Assembly (NCBI GenBank): GCA_009602725.1
Contig: WELB01000036.1
Location: 101,755 to 125,497 of the forward strand
Reading direction: 5' to 3'
Origin: Spirogloea muscicola
Taxonomy: Eukaryota > Streptophyta > Zygnematophyceae > Spirogloeales > Spirogloeaceae
DNA: 23,743 bases
This document shows positions 1 through 10,100 of the stretch, piece by piece (the first letter of the stretch is position 1; each line of letters begins with the position of its first letter). The notes beneath the pieces were generated by a model. It searched no databases. It was not told where the DNA came from and saw nothing but the letters and a program-made list of their open reading frames with translations. The position numbers were made by a program, and so were the translations under genes.

Positions 1-1645
1 GCGCCCGCCTTCTTCGCCGTCCTCGCCGCGGCCATGGCCAACCCGCCGGCCGCCACCGCGCCCGCCGGGCGCGCCGAGTACCGCGCGCTCTTCGCCGCCG
101 CTGGCGAGCGCCTGGAGGTCGGGGGTTCGAATCCTGCTCCCGCAAAAGGAATTTTGATCTTTCATACAATTGTAAAATTCTACGGTTGTCATGCCCAGCC
201 AGTGGCAGCAACCTGGCGGCACTCGCTTTTCTTTCCGCAGCTCTTTCCGGAGGAGCAGCAGCGCCAGCTCCGCGTGTGGCTCCTGTGGGCTGACCTCGCA
301 AACCAACTCTTCACCGACGACCCCTTTGAGGTCCGCACCTCTAGTGTCCTGCAGACTCTAGCAGTCAACTTGACGAAGTGTTGATGGTAGAGTCTAGGCT
401 TTGAGCCCTCGTTTCTCGACCTTGGCCAGCCTGAGACATTAGAGTGAAGAAGCCGTTGGTGGTCCCTCACAGAGCCACGAACACTCACCATGCAGCGGAG
501 CCGCTTGCGAAAGTGTGGCCACCGGTCAGCATATGCCGTGGCAGGCGAGGAATGGGTTGTGGTCATTGTTGTTGGCTGGTCATCACCTCGGGCTTTGTGC
601 AAGCCGCTGGCCTGCCTTGCCAAGAAACACCCGCCAGTGTTTGTGATGAGCGTGCGTGCCATTGCAAGACCTCAGACTTGCCTTACACCACTGAATATGG
701 TGTGCAGTTCTCCAAGGTGACGGGTAAGGTACGGCAGGAGATCGAGGGGCTTCCAGAGGTGACTGCCGAGGACGAAGCTGAGGAGCGCGCTTCAAGTGCC
801 GGAAGCGCTTCAGTGCTTTCGTCAGCCGCTGGCGAAAAGGAGATAAGGCCGGGAATTGACTTGGCAAGCGCAGCAACAGATGAGCTGCAGCCTCCAGGCC
901 TGTCGAGTGAAGGGACGACGATGTTGGCGTCACAGGCAGAGGCCGATGATCCCTTCGGGCTACGATGAATGGAGAGCGATCCGTTTGACCTTAAGGGGCT
1001 CGTGGCCAAGCCATCGCGCAAGGAGGATCGGGCACGGCGGCGGAGAGAGGAGGAGGCAGCCGCCCGGCAGCAGGAGGCAGCTGCGAGGCGCTTAGCCTCG
1101 GAGCGGCGGACTGCTCTTCTGCATTGTGTCAGCACGGCGGCCGCGCGCTACAAACTCCCATGGTGGGCCCCGAACTTTCACCACCAAATGCTTACTGTCT
1201 AGCTAATCTCCTGATCAATCTCAGCCCCAATGCTTAGATCTGATTAGCCAGACCCAACAATGACACAGCCCTTTTTTTACAGTCCTTGAGCCCAATCTCA
1301 CAGTCCTTGACTGCAGTCAATTGCTGAGACCTGAAAATTGTCTCACGTGGCCGATATGATGGGCCGCCCTCCTGCAGGGCGCAGACGGCAATAGACATGC
1401 TGGTGAAGCACGCTCATGACCACGCCGCACGCTTCACGGCAGTGCAACGGGCTGCGGTCCTGAAGATGTACCTCGCCAGCAAGGAGCAGCAGCTTGCTCG
1501 CAAGCACGGTGGTCGGGGGCTTGCTGGGAAGCTCGATGTCACATCCTTTGAGCGCCTCCAAGGCCAGTATGCCAATGAAAAGATCAGCATCAGGAAGGCC
1601 GTAGGCGCATCAGGCGGCCGGACCACCACTACTTGGCTTGGATAG
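1..1645 (+). CDS. Unrecognised spliced gene, 5' end possibly outside the window; charged coiled-coil protein with one in-frame TGA
   Basis: Proposed exons are 1-117, 241-330, 708-1162 and 1378-1645, with stop TAG at 1643-1645. Phases agree at every junction (0, 0, 2). The frame is open from base 1, so either ATG 34 starts the protein or an upstream exon is missing. Visible parts are LFPEEQQRQLRVWLLWADL in exon 2, an acidic Ser/Ala-rich stretch around 760-960, a strongly charged Arg/Glu/Ala helix around 1010-1110 that looks like a coiled coil, and a Lys/Arg-rich C-terminus ending TTTTWLG. Codon use and the conserved-looking helices argue for a real protein, but I do not recognise the family. 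The frame of exon 3 is broken once, by TGA at 966-968 between DDPFGLR and MESDPFDLKG. Either the gene carries a nonsense change, or the exon model is wrong there, or two genes abut. The acceptor at 707/708 has a weak pyrimidine tract and is the least certain boundary. Confidence 0.55.
118..151 (+). other. tRNA T-arm / B-box-like sequence at the start of an intron
   Basis: The intron that starts at 118 begins GTCGGGGGTTCGAATCC, which contains a canonical pol III B box (GGTTCGAATCC), followed by a CTCCCGCA that resembles a tRNA 3' acceptor strand. The upstream bases are coding and do not form a D-arm, anticodon arm or 5' acceptor strand, so this is not a tRNA gene. It may be a tRNA-derived fragment (SINE-like) or chance. 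Confidence 0.35.
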
Positions 1646-1756
1646 CACCAGCAGAGTCTGGCCCTATGCAGAAGTCGATGGCTGCTGCTAAGAGCTGATG
1701 GTGTACGCTCAAGCGCGTAGTCCAGTTTGGCATCATCGGCCTGTCTGCAGGTACAT

Positions 1757-1761
1757 TGTAA
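1757..1761 (+). terminator. Putative TGTAA polyadenylation signal of the first gene
   Basis: TGTAA is the usual polyadenylation motif in chlorophyte algae. This one lies about 110 bases after the stop at 1645, a normal 3' UTR distance. The motif is short, so the call rests on position. Confidence 0.35.
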
Positions 1762-1886
1762 ACCTGCATTCTAAAGGCTGCTCCATGCTGCTCCTGCCTA
1801 GCCCACTACATACTTGCCCGTATGATAATGCCTGCTTATTCCGATTGTTACAAATACTCAATGAAGCAACCACAAATAGGTGAGGC

Positions 1887-2120
1887 ATGGCCATGCCATC
1901 AAAAGAAAAATTTGCACTATCAACAAGTCTAGCCAAGCTGAATAAATCAGATCGCTCCAACAGTTCTGTACTGATGTTTTCTGGAGCATGCACCTTGAGA
2001 ACCAAAGCTGCTTGCCCTGCCCGATTCAGAACAACGTCTAGAAAAGTTGTTGAAGAGAGGCTAAGGCAGGAAGAAAATGACACAGTCAGTCCCCCTGGCA
2101 GTTTCGATTTTGATGACTAG
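1887..2120 (+). CDS. Doubtful short reading frame, 77 aa
   Basis: ATG 1887 opens 77 codons with a basic middle and an acidic end (EENDTVSPPGSFDFDD). It lies between two convergent genes, in the likely 3' UTR of the cyclin on the other strand. There is no homology I recognise, and the local base composition is AT-richer than the exons around it. It may be a 3' UTR accident. Confidence 0.15.
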   Translation: MAMPSKEKFALSTSLAKLNKSDRSNSSVLMFSGACTLRTKAACPARFRTTSRKVVEERLRQEENDTVSPPGSFDFDD

Positions 2121-2230
2121 AGTCCGACATGATAAATGTCAGAGGAAGTAGAACGCCCATAAAGAGAGCTGCGGTCCTATTAAATGACCAAGTGTGAATA
2201 TGTGCACACTGCTCTTCAAGATCCTCCTGA

Positions 2231-5200
2231 CTAAACAGGCGCAATCGCCCTGACAGTATGCTCTTGCACCTGGACTAATCTCTCATCACCCTTAACCTCC
2301 ACCTTGCTGACCAACTCAACGCAGCACCGCTTCACCACATCATTTCCACCGCTTGCAGCAGCTGGGCTCCTCTTCCGGCCCGGGCTAATGGCGGATACGG
2401 ACTGGCCCTCGCTGACAAAATCTGGTGGAACCTTGGTAACCACACACAACTCTTGAGGAGCCACAGGTGAAATGCCACCCGCGGATTCCTTGACAGCATT
2501 GGGTGCTGCACAATTTGATGATCCATCTCCGCTCCGCGCCGTGATCGTGCAATTGCTTGCAGGGCATAGCTCAACACCAACGCCTTCAATCTGCAAAGTG
2601 GCACAGGGGTCCTTGTCCTCCTCCACCAAGATACCCTCCTGCAACTGCTCTGCCGACTTCACTTCCCCCTCCTCCAACGAGCTGATGTCTGAGTCGCCCT
2701 CCTTCAGCTCTCCCTTAGTCTTGGGAGCACCAAGAGCCTGCTGCCCCTCCTGCCCTTCTACCTCGCCCTGAACACTTCCCACAGGGTCCACTGGCGGCAT
2801 CAACAGCTCGTGCTCCCTCGCCCCTGCTGACCGCCTCAGCCCGTCCTCCATGACGACAGCAGGAGCCTTGAGAGCCTCGCCATGAGAAGCATCTGCCACA
2901 TGCTGCCCACTTGCAGATTCTGAGGCCATCCTTTGCTTCATGGAAAGAGCCGGCTGGGACTCTCTGTGTTCCAAAGGACCCGACTTTGCAGTAAGTGATG
3001 GGCGCTTTTTGTCGGCTGACGCTGTATCCATGGACGGCCGAGATGTCACTGCTGACACAACCACGCAGGACGATGGCGTATTGCTGCTTCCATCCTTCTT
3101 CTTGTACAGGGACATGATCTGAGCCTCAATGTCTGCACAACACACGTGAGGCACAATTCTTGGACTTGCTCAGAGCTGCAACAAGGGAGAATACATTTTG
3201 ACTTCATCAAAATTCACAATCCACATGCGATCACAAGATGTCCAAACTGACAATACTGCCATATCTGCCCTGCATTAGAGGGGTACAAGAGGTTAGAACG
3301 CCTTTACATGCCCTGGCAACTCACGAGCAAGACCAATAAGCTGATTCTTATCACAATAACCTAGAGCGCTGGTTGTTAGCCTCGTCATCTGAGGGGCTGT
3401 CTTGTGAAGGGGCTGAACTCTTCAAGGCATGTACATATAGTTGCTTGTATCCAACTGATTCTAGCCATGCGTTGAATTGTACCTTTGAGAGCTTCAGCAG
3501 AAAGTGAGTAAGTGCCAAACTGCTTCCACCAAGGCTGACCATCTTGAGAGGCAGGCAGCTTGTAGTGGAGAGAGACAGCGGCCAAATTGATGCAGGCCAT
3601 GGCAATGTCTTGTGGCGAATAGGGCTGCAGGCACAGCGTGGTGCGCATGCTGCTCTCGTGCCAGATCCGCACAGAGTGCAAGGGCACAGCTCAGACAGAG
3701 CACCTATGCTTGACAAATGATGACAACTAATAATAGCCCTAGGCCACAGAGGACACTGCTCTCTGGGGAAAATGCGGCCTAAGTGTTCAAACCACTCCAG
3801 GCAACTAGCAGCTCTTGGCTGCAACAATCAGCTTGGCATGCCAAGGCAAACCCTCCATTGTGGGCTTAAAGATGTATACCTGTCATTGACAAAGTTCCAG
3901 GCAATTTGGCACATTTGATTTGCAGTTGGCTTCTTGGGATTGGCCAGTCCAAGCTTCTTCAGCGTGTTTGCCAGCGGGATGTACGGGTGATTGATTTTCA
4001 AGTCAAAGTCAAGGGTCTGCAGGAGAAGAGCCTCTGCTTGGAGAACAAGCTCCTTCTCACGGATGAAAACTTCCTGCAAACCAGACATGTCAGGCAGGAG
4101 CGTGAACTTTGAAGGGGCCTGAAGCAGTGAACATGACGCCAGGTTTTGACCCATCATAGAAGGTTAACACGCTATCACAGACAAAGATCTAAGCAATGAA
4201 CAGCCCGACAGGTACCACCAGTCTGCTGACTCAGTGCAAGTTTCTTCCTAGTGACTCAGTGCAGATCCTCCTTAGTAAACCCATGCCTGCTTCTGTGTGA
4301 CCTCTTCGTATTGCCTGTTTCAAGTACCTCGCGTTTGATGGCTTGCACAGCAGCGGGGTCCTTCTTCATCTTGAGCACATATGCCTTGACCACAACATCT
4401 TTGAGGTAGCGGAAGTCCTCATCAACTTTGCCCGCAAGGAGGAGGCACGCAGCAGCTATTAACTGCAAACTCCCAGTAAGCACCAGAATGCACAGTTGTC
4501 ATAAGCTGCAAAATGAAAAGCTGCCTCCCCGAATTCTGCTCGCTCAAAGTGCAGTATGACATGCTGCATGGCCCTGCATCTTTTGACCCCTGCTGACCAT
4601 CTTCTAGCAACATGAGCGCCAGTCTACTGACATGACCTTACATCAACTCTTGTTTGCTTGGCTCACAGCATCATGTGCCCTACACCCTACAAACCTTCTC
4701 TTGACTAGGAAAAGCATGCCAGCCTAGCAACAAAACAAAGTTCTGCTTATGTAGGATGAGCCACCAGCCAGAACTCTTGCACATGTGTCGTGACCCATGT
4801 ACCACTGACTTACGTGGGGATCACTTTTAGTGAGGGACTGGCAGAGGTAGAAGCGTTGCCAGTATACGATGGCGGTGGCAATGGCATATGGGTTCCTGCC
4901 GCGCGTCAGCCCAAGCACGGGCGTCAACATGCTGTTTTCTGACCACAACCACTTTCTATTCAGCAAAGAGATCCCCCATGTCATATCTTGATAACAATAC
5001 GAGGAAAATAAAGCCTCGACGACGATTGTGCGAAGGGCTGTCGAAATCATGCAGAAGCCGTCATGCAGCGCCCAGACAGTCGAGGAACGGATGAGTAATT
5101 TTGCTCGTGGAGAAGTCAGCTGGCAGGTCTGCAGTGAATCGGTACATCTTGAGGGCGACGCCGACGTCCATGATGAAGGCGTGGAAGACGCGCCGCGTGG

Positions 5201-5288
5201 ACGTGTCCTTCTTGAGGGGCATGCCGCACTTGCGGGACGGCGAGTTCTCCTCGACCTGCTTCCTGGGCCAGTGCCATTTGTCTTGCAT
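2231..5288 (-). CDS. CYCT: Cyclin T/K/L-type transcriptional cyclin (P-TEFb-like), seven exons, 552 aa
   Basis: Exons on the minus strand are 5288-5146, 4895-4814, 4462-4328, 4073-3880, 3649-3483, 3360-3325 and 3132-2231, with stop TAG. All phases agree. The start ATG 5288 gives MQDKWHWPRKQ, then ENSPSR, the hallmark just before the first cyclin box of plant cyclin T. Box 1 includes IATAIVYWQRF and LLLAGKVDEDFRYLKDVV, and KKDPAAVQAIKRE follows. Box 2 includes TLDFDLKINHPYIPL, QIAWNFVND, RTTLCLQPYSP and WWKQFGTYSLS. Family knowledge: such cyclins bind CDK9- or CDK12-like kinases that phosphorylate the RNA polymerase II tail, acting in the nucleus. After the cyclin fold comes a 300-residue Ser/Glu-rich tail (all in the last exon) with no domain I recognise, much longer than in short plant cyclin T proteins. 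It shares a divergent promoter with the aprataxin-like gene. Cyclin T fits best; K or L cannot be excluded. Confidence 0.92.
4228..4276. repeat. Two-copy tandem repeat (about 25 bp) in a cyclin intron
   Basis: GACTCAGTGCA starts at 4228 and again at 4253. The rest of each unit is similar (TTTCTTCCTAGT against TCCTCCTTAGT). It lies in the intron between exons 3 and 4 of the cyclin gene. No function is evident. Confidence 0.6.
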
Positions 5289-5856
5289 GACCCGGGCCCC
5301 GCAGTGCCCTGCCCAGGCGCCCCCGCGCCGGCGCCGCCGCGCCGCGCGCCCANTGATCTTGCAGCGTAGGCCACTTACCGGGGCAGCCCGCACGGGAGGC
5401 GGCCGAGGCGTCGCGAACCTTCCGATGCATCGGATCGGACGAGTAATTTTGCCTGGCGACTCGTCAGCCCGTCGTCCGGAATCGCACGGAGGGGGGTTGG
5501 GGGGCCGAGGCCCCCTCCCCTCCCCGCCCTCCGCGCACTGTGTGGCCCCCTCCCTTCGCGGCAACCAGCTCTCCGCCGCCCCTCCAATCCGGCAGCTGGC
5601 GCTGACGCTGACGCTGACGGCCTCCAGCTCTCCGCAACATCTGCCGCGAGGCCCGCGGCCCGCGGCTGGGCCGCCGCCGCCGCCGTCGCCGCCGCCGCCG
5701 TCGCCGCTGCCGCTGGCAGGCTTTCGGCATTCCGAGTTCGTCTCAGGGGAGGGCGCCGAGATATGTGCTGCTCCTGGAACGCGCCAGCCAGCGCCGTCGA
5801 CGTCGTTCAACGCCGCTGGGGCCTGCCAGGAGTCGAGCGCGAGCGTCGGCCTTAGG
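5289..5856. promoter_or_regulatory. Divergent promoter region between cyclin T and the aprataxin-like gene
   Basis: The two start codons are 568 bp apart and point away from each other, so both promoters and 5' UTRs must lie here. The region is very GC-rich. It contains GCTGAC three times in tandem (5601-5618) and a CCG/GTC triplet tract (about 5665-5720). I see no convincing TATA box. An undetermined base (N) is at 5353. The long reading frames across this region on both strands are low-complexity products of GC-rich DNA. Confidence 0.6.
5601..5720. repeat. GCTGAC hexamer repeat and CCG triplet tract
   Basis: Three perfect GCTGAC units stand at 5601-5618. From about 5665 to 5720 the DNA is mostly GCC/GTC triplets. 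Both lie in the 5' flank of the aprataxin-like gene and could be transcribed in its 5' UTR. Triplet tracts of this kind often vary in length between strains. Confidence 0.6.
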
Positions 5857-8800
5857 ATGGACGACACTGCGGCCGCCTCGGCGGGCGGCGGCGGCGGCGG
5901 AGGCGGCGGTTACGGCAGCGGCGAGGCGCGGCCGCGGCCGCTGGTCGTGGTCCTCGGCGGGGCTCCGGGGAGTGGCAAGAGCACCTTCTGCGAGAGCCTG
6001 CGGTGCGCCGCGCCCGCCGGCAGGCCCTGGGTGCGCATCTGCCAGGTCGGGCGTCCGATTCCCAGCGGTGTCAGCGCTGACATCCTCCAGCGTGCTACTT
6101 ACTGCCTTTGCCGCCTCTGCGCTTGGCGACTGCCGGCCAAGCCGAAGCACAGCCCGATGCTGCCAGGCCGCTGCCAACCAAACCCCAAACTCTAAACCCT
6201 AATTTAATTCTCAAAGCGTAAAATCTTATTCCTGAATATTCAATACTGAACTCTAAATTCTAAACCCGAAAATCTGTATTTTAAATCCTGAATCCTAAGA
6301 TCCACCTTGCGTCTCGCAGGACGTGGCTGGAGCGGGCGGGAAGCGCGGGACGCGCAAGCAATGCCTGCGGAAGGCGGAGGCGGCGCTGCGACTGGGCCAG
6401 AGCGTGCTCATCGACCGCTGCAACATGACCGTGGAGCAGCGGTTGGACTTCCTGGCGCTCGCTCGGGCGAGCGGCGCCGAGGCGCATGCGGTCTTCCTTG
6501 ACTTGCCGGCGCAGCTCTGCATCGAGGTATACAAGTAGTGATTCATCACAATCTCAATCACAACCAAGAATAAAAACTTTGTTGTGCTAGTTACAAGTTT
6601 GCTTGCTTTCCTGCAAAGTCAGCCGCACTGAATGTGAGGAGGGCAATAATGACATATAGACGATCGTCGCCACTTTCAGGCTTCACATGAAGGAATCTCT
6701 GTGTCACCCAACTCGGCTGCTGCAGAGGGTGACTGCCAGGCACCTCCAAGCTTCACATTAGTTTCTCCAGTGACTGCAACTCTCTATGTCACACAACTTG
6801 CGCTGCTGCAGAGGGTGGCTGCCAGGCAGTATCACGAGGGAGGTTTGCAAGGCGCCGGCGCGGCGAGAGTTGTGCGGCAGCAGCTGGGCAGCAAGGTGCT
6901 GCCGGGGCTGGCTGAGGGCTTCAGCCGCGTCTCAGTGTGCCACACAGAGCTCAGCGTCAGCCACGCCCTTGGCCTGTACGCCAAGCTCGACGCTGAGGAC
7001 TGCCTCCCGGGGGGCGTTCACACCTTGAAACCACTGGTACTTGAGCAGCCGTCCAGGCGGCCACTGACAAGCTTCGGCTTCTCAAGTGGCGGCTTGGGGG
7101 TGCAGGAGAAGCCGATCTCCAAGACGAAGCCGCAGGCCTTACGCAAACTCGCCAGCCATTGCCCTGTTAGGGTGGCTGCCATTCAAAATGTACCCGAGGA
7201 GGCACAGACTGGGGCCCAGAAGAGTTTGGTGCCGCCCAATGCTCCAGATAGGAGGGGGCTGCTGGGAGCTGCAGAAAAAGGCGACGAGCCCAATCAAGGA
7301 GAGGAGGGCGGCAGCAGCCAAGCTCCGTGCATGGATGTCGATGCCACCGGCAGGACCCCTGTTGCAGATGCTGGACACGCTCTGAGATTGGTGCCTGTCG
7401 GAGATGCATTGGATGCACCTGTAAGCTGTAAGCTTCTGAGCTTCTGATGATAAAGGCTCGTAGCGCACAAGCGGATTAGCAGATTCAGTGAAGATGCCAA
7501 TCGAGCTTCTGTACTCTTGCACGTCTGTTTGCAACTCCAGATTCCATGTTGCAAGGCCTGAGTGCAGTCCTCTGAAGCTTGATGCTTACACTGTGAAGCG
7601 AAGTTGATTTTCTTGCATACTCACAAGTGAATCATTCTGGATCCAGGGACTTCCCAGGGGCAACAAACTGCAGCAGGAACACCATGCCACCAGGGCGAAA
7701 ATTTCAAGCGTGGCCCCAGTGCTTGCATTTCCTTCGCTCTCGACCGGGCTCTTCCAATTTAACATACAGAAAGCCGGCAACATCCTTGTGCACGCCGTGC
7801 GTGCCTTTCTCAACGACCCCCGTTGCGAGGACCTTCGGCTGGCGCTTGTGGATCCTGAAGCAGATGGCCCATTGTTGCGGCTAGTAAGAGAGCTAGCTCT
7901 GGGGCTTCAGTTGGATGCGGAGCGCTTCCAGATTATTTCAGGGGAGCTCACAGAGCTGGCGTCCTCGGGTACACTCATTGGCTGCGCTTTCCTAGCAAAT
8001 GCTGCAAACTGGTAAGTGACATTCAACAACCTGTCAGCAGAGTAGAGCACTGTCAACAGAGCAAGAGCATGCACTGATGGAGGGGCTGACTGCATTGCAA
8101 AAGCCGCCGTTTCTACATATTAAGCTTTGTGATGCATGGCATTGCTAAAAAGGGCAAGGTACACACAACCTTTGTGATGCTTCATGATCGACTCAGTAGA
8201 ACTGGAGTTTGGGTTCAGGAATCTAAGATGCCCAAATTTCAATTTTTCGATGAGTAGCTCCTTGCTTGCAGGAGGTTAAAGCCGGGCGGCGGCGGTGTAA
8301 ATGCCGCGATCCACGAGGCTGCTGGGCCCTGCCTGCTGGCCGCCACGAAGCAGCGGGCTGCGACGCTGCGTGTGGGGGAGGCTCTCACAGTCCCGCTGCC
8401 GCCGTCCTCGCCGTTGCGCAGCCGCGAGGGTGTCACGCACATCATCCATGTCCTGGGGCCCAACATGAATCCCCGCCTGCCAGACTGCCTGCAGGGCGAC
8501 TACGCCCAGGGCTGCCAGCTCCTGCAAGCTGCATACGAGTCCCTGTTTGAGCGCTTCTCATCTGCAGCGAGAGCGCAACAAGGTGGAGGCAATGGTGGAG
8601 AGACAGGGCAGCAGGCACTAAGCACGGAAAGCTCAGACGACATTACTGCGAGCTGCAGGGTGCCGCATACGGAGGCTGCCACAACAGATGCGTTTGCATT
8701 TCTCATGCAATCGGCAAAGCGGAAGGACCAGGGCGCTGTATGCAGCAGTCCAGCCAAAATGAAAGGTATGAGGCCGGGAGCTGTGGCTGGCAGAGTGGGA

Positions 8801-9866
8801 GCTGAAATCAACGAGGACAGCAACAACAGCGCAAGAAGCCAGCGGCTGCGTCCGGGCAGCCCCTGGACGGATGCGCTTCGCCTCAAGGTTCTCAACCCAG
8901 ATGAGCAGTCGAAGGACACGCTGCTTGTTGATGACCAGGCCGTGGTCATCCGGGACCTGTACCCAAAGGTGTTGTAGCAATCTCTCCTCCCTTGATTGGT
9001 CCAAGGCGGATACACCTAGTCACATCATGATAAGGTCCTCTACCACGCTCTGCAGCACGCAGACGCTAAGCTGCAGCTCTTTTGGCCTGGAAGTTAGGGA
9101 GCTGCAGTGAAGGAGCGTCCATTGTAGAATCTGATGCTGATTTCTCCATTCTTGACATTGTTTCAGACAAGAAATTCACAATGCCTGCAGGGTTTTTCCT
9201 TGCCTGGAAATGTTGTCATGCAGGCCAAGCGCCACCTCCTAGTCCTCACCCGTGAGGCTGGGCTACACTCCCTCGGGGACGTGCAGCAGCGCCACCTGCC
9301 GCTCCTGAAGCACATGCACGACCTTGGGAAGCAACAGGCTGCGGAGCTGGTTGCTCAGGGAAGCGGCCTTGCCTTTCGCCTGGGCTATCATGTTGTGAGT
9401 ACCCTGGACCTTGTCCTTGGAGCCGCTTGATTCTGGGCAAACAAGGCCCAGAAAATATGGGGTCTTAGAAAGTGATGACAGTAATATCTTCAATCGTCGA
9501 TGCCTGCAGTAGCAGCTGGTCTCTGAAAGCCTTGGCGTTTGAGATATCTGTGTCGTGCAGTACCCCTCCATGCGCCAGCTGCACCTCCACATCATCAGCC
9601 AAGACTTTGAGTCGCCGCACCTGACCACCAAGCGGCACTGGAACAGCTTCACCACCCCCTTCTTTGCCAACTCGCGGGCGGTGATCGACCAGGTGGCAGC
9701 ACGGGGTTTCGTCAGCAGGCCCAGCAGCGAGGAAGCGGAGAGCCTCCTCAAGCGGCCGCTGGAATGTCACCGCTGTCGAGCCCCACAGGCCAATCTGCCA
9801 AAGCTCAAGGCTCACATCCGTGGCTGCCGTGCACCCCTGCCCATGGATTACGACATTCAGCCTTAG
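5857..9866 (+). CDS. APTX: Aprataxin-like / bHLH140-type DNA-end processing protein: P-loop kinase, macro, HIT and zinc finger, about 847 aa
   Basis: Exons are 5857-6045, 6320-6526, 6812-7420, about 7647-8011, 8272-8968, 9224-9394 and 9561-9866. Phases agree; only the start of exon 4 is uncertain (7647, 7674 or 7677). Domains in order: a P-loop kinase-like part with GAPGSGKST at residues 35-43 and IDRCN at 94-98; a macro domain with NAANW then RLKPGGGGVNAAIHEAAGP (about 450-475), followed by HIIHVLGPNMNP; an insert of about 110 low-complexity residues; and an aprataxin-type HIT domain with LHLHIIS (His 754 and 756). The C-terminus has a zinc finger with CHRC and KAHIRGC. This order is that of the plant protein called bHLH140, despite that name. 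Family knowledge: aprataxin removes AMP from aborted DNA ligation ends in the nucleus, macro domains bind ADP-ribose, and the kinase part resembles polynucleotide kinase. The first His of the HIT triad is Gln, as I recall in plant homologues. A glycine run follows the start codon. Confidence 0.93.
6046..6064 (+). other. Second B-box-like sequence at an intron start
   Basis: Intron 1 of the aprataxin-like gene starts GTCGGGCGTCCGATTCC. Counted with the preceding G, it matches the intron start at 118 at 15 of 18 positions. The B-box core is degenerate (CGTCCGATTCC). Whether the likeness is descent or chance is open. Confidence 0.3.
6174..6300. repeat. Degenerate telomere-like repeat inside an intron
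   Basis: Within intron 1 of the aprataxin-like gene, CCCTAAA-type units (CTAAACCCTAA and decayed CTAAATTCTAAACCC) recur over about 120 bp in an AT-rich setting unlike the flanks. This is an old interstitial telomeric-type repeat of the plant/green-algal TTTAGGG class. Confidence 0.6.
6681..6830. repeat. Direct duplication of an intron end and its splice acceptor
   Basis: 6681-6747 and 6751-6830 are related. Both start CTTCACAT, both contain CTCT(G/A)TGTCAC, and both end GCTGCTGCAGAGGGTG followed by CTGCCAGGCA. The second copy supplies the acceptor of exon 3 (cut at 6811/6812); the first is a decoy acceptor 86 bases upstream. If the decoy were used, the frame would shift, since 86 is not a multiple of three. 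Confidence 0.65.
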
Positions 9867-9923
9867 CAAACATTACAGAGAATGCTGAATTTGATGTGAT
9901 ATTCAAAGGCTTACTTGCACTGC

Positions 9924-9928
9924 TGTAA
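9924..9928 (+). terminator. Putative TGTAA polyadenylation signal of the aprataxin-like gene
   Basis: A chlorophyte-type TGTAA lies 58 bases after the stop at 9866. A second one at about 9950 (GATGTAAGG) could also serve. Confidence 0.45.
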
Positions 9929-10100
9929 TTACGGCTGTGGAGCAACTGATGTAAGGCTCGCTTTTGAGGGAGGTATAGCATGTACAGAGTTGCTGCTTGT
10001 CTCGGTCTTGCACGTTTTGTGCCAGGCTATTGAGGGTGGTAGATCATATGGAACGGCTGCCATGGCAGATAAGCCAACTGCGACAGAGGCAGTCGCCCGC

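Larger units (their letters stand above)
1646..2230. other. Convergent intergenic region between the first gene and the cyclin gene
   Basis: The stops of the first gene (1645, +) and the cyclin gene (2231, -) face each other here. A TGTAA for the + gene lies at 1757-1761, and a minus-strand TGTAA (1852-1848) could serve the cyclin transcript about 380 bases past its stop. Apart from one doubtful reading frame at 1887-2120, I see no gene. Confidence 0.4.

Noticed and set aside
118-151. A tRNA gene
   Set aside because: Only the T-arm and an acceptor-like strand are visible. No D-arm, anticodon arm or 5' acceptor strand precedes them; that DNA is coding.
444-707. Coding sequence continuous with the exon at 708
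   Set aside because: The frame is open but the peptide is Cys/His/Arg-rich and unlike the exon. The phase-matched acceptor at 707/708 makes it part of an intron.
966-968. Selenocysteine at the in-frame TGA
   Set aside because: No selenoprotein family match, no neighbouring redox motif, and I see no SECIS-like hairpin after the stop at 1645.
5101-6195. A 364-codon reading frame on the plus strand
   Set aside because: It runs antisense to cyclin exon 1, across the promoter and into exon 1 of the aprataxin-like gene; only the part from ATG 5857 is real.
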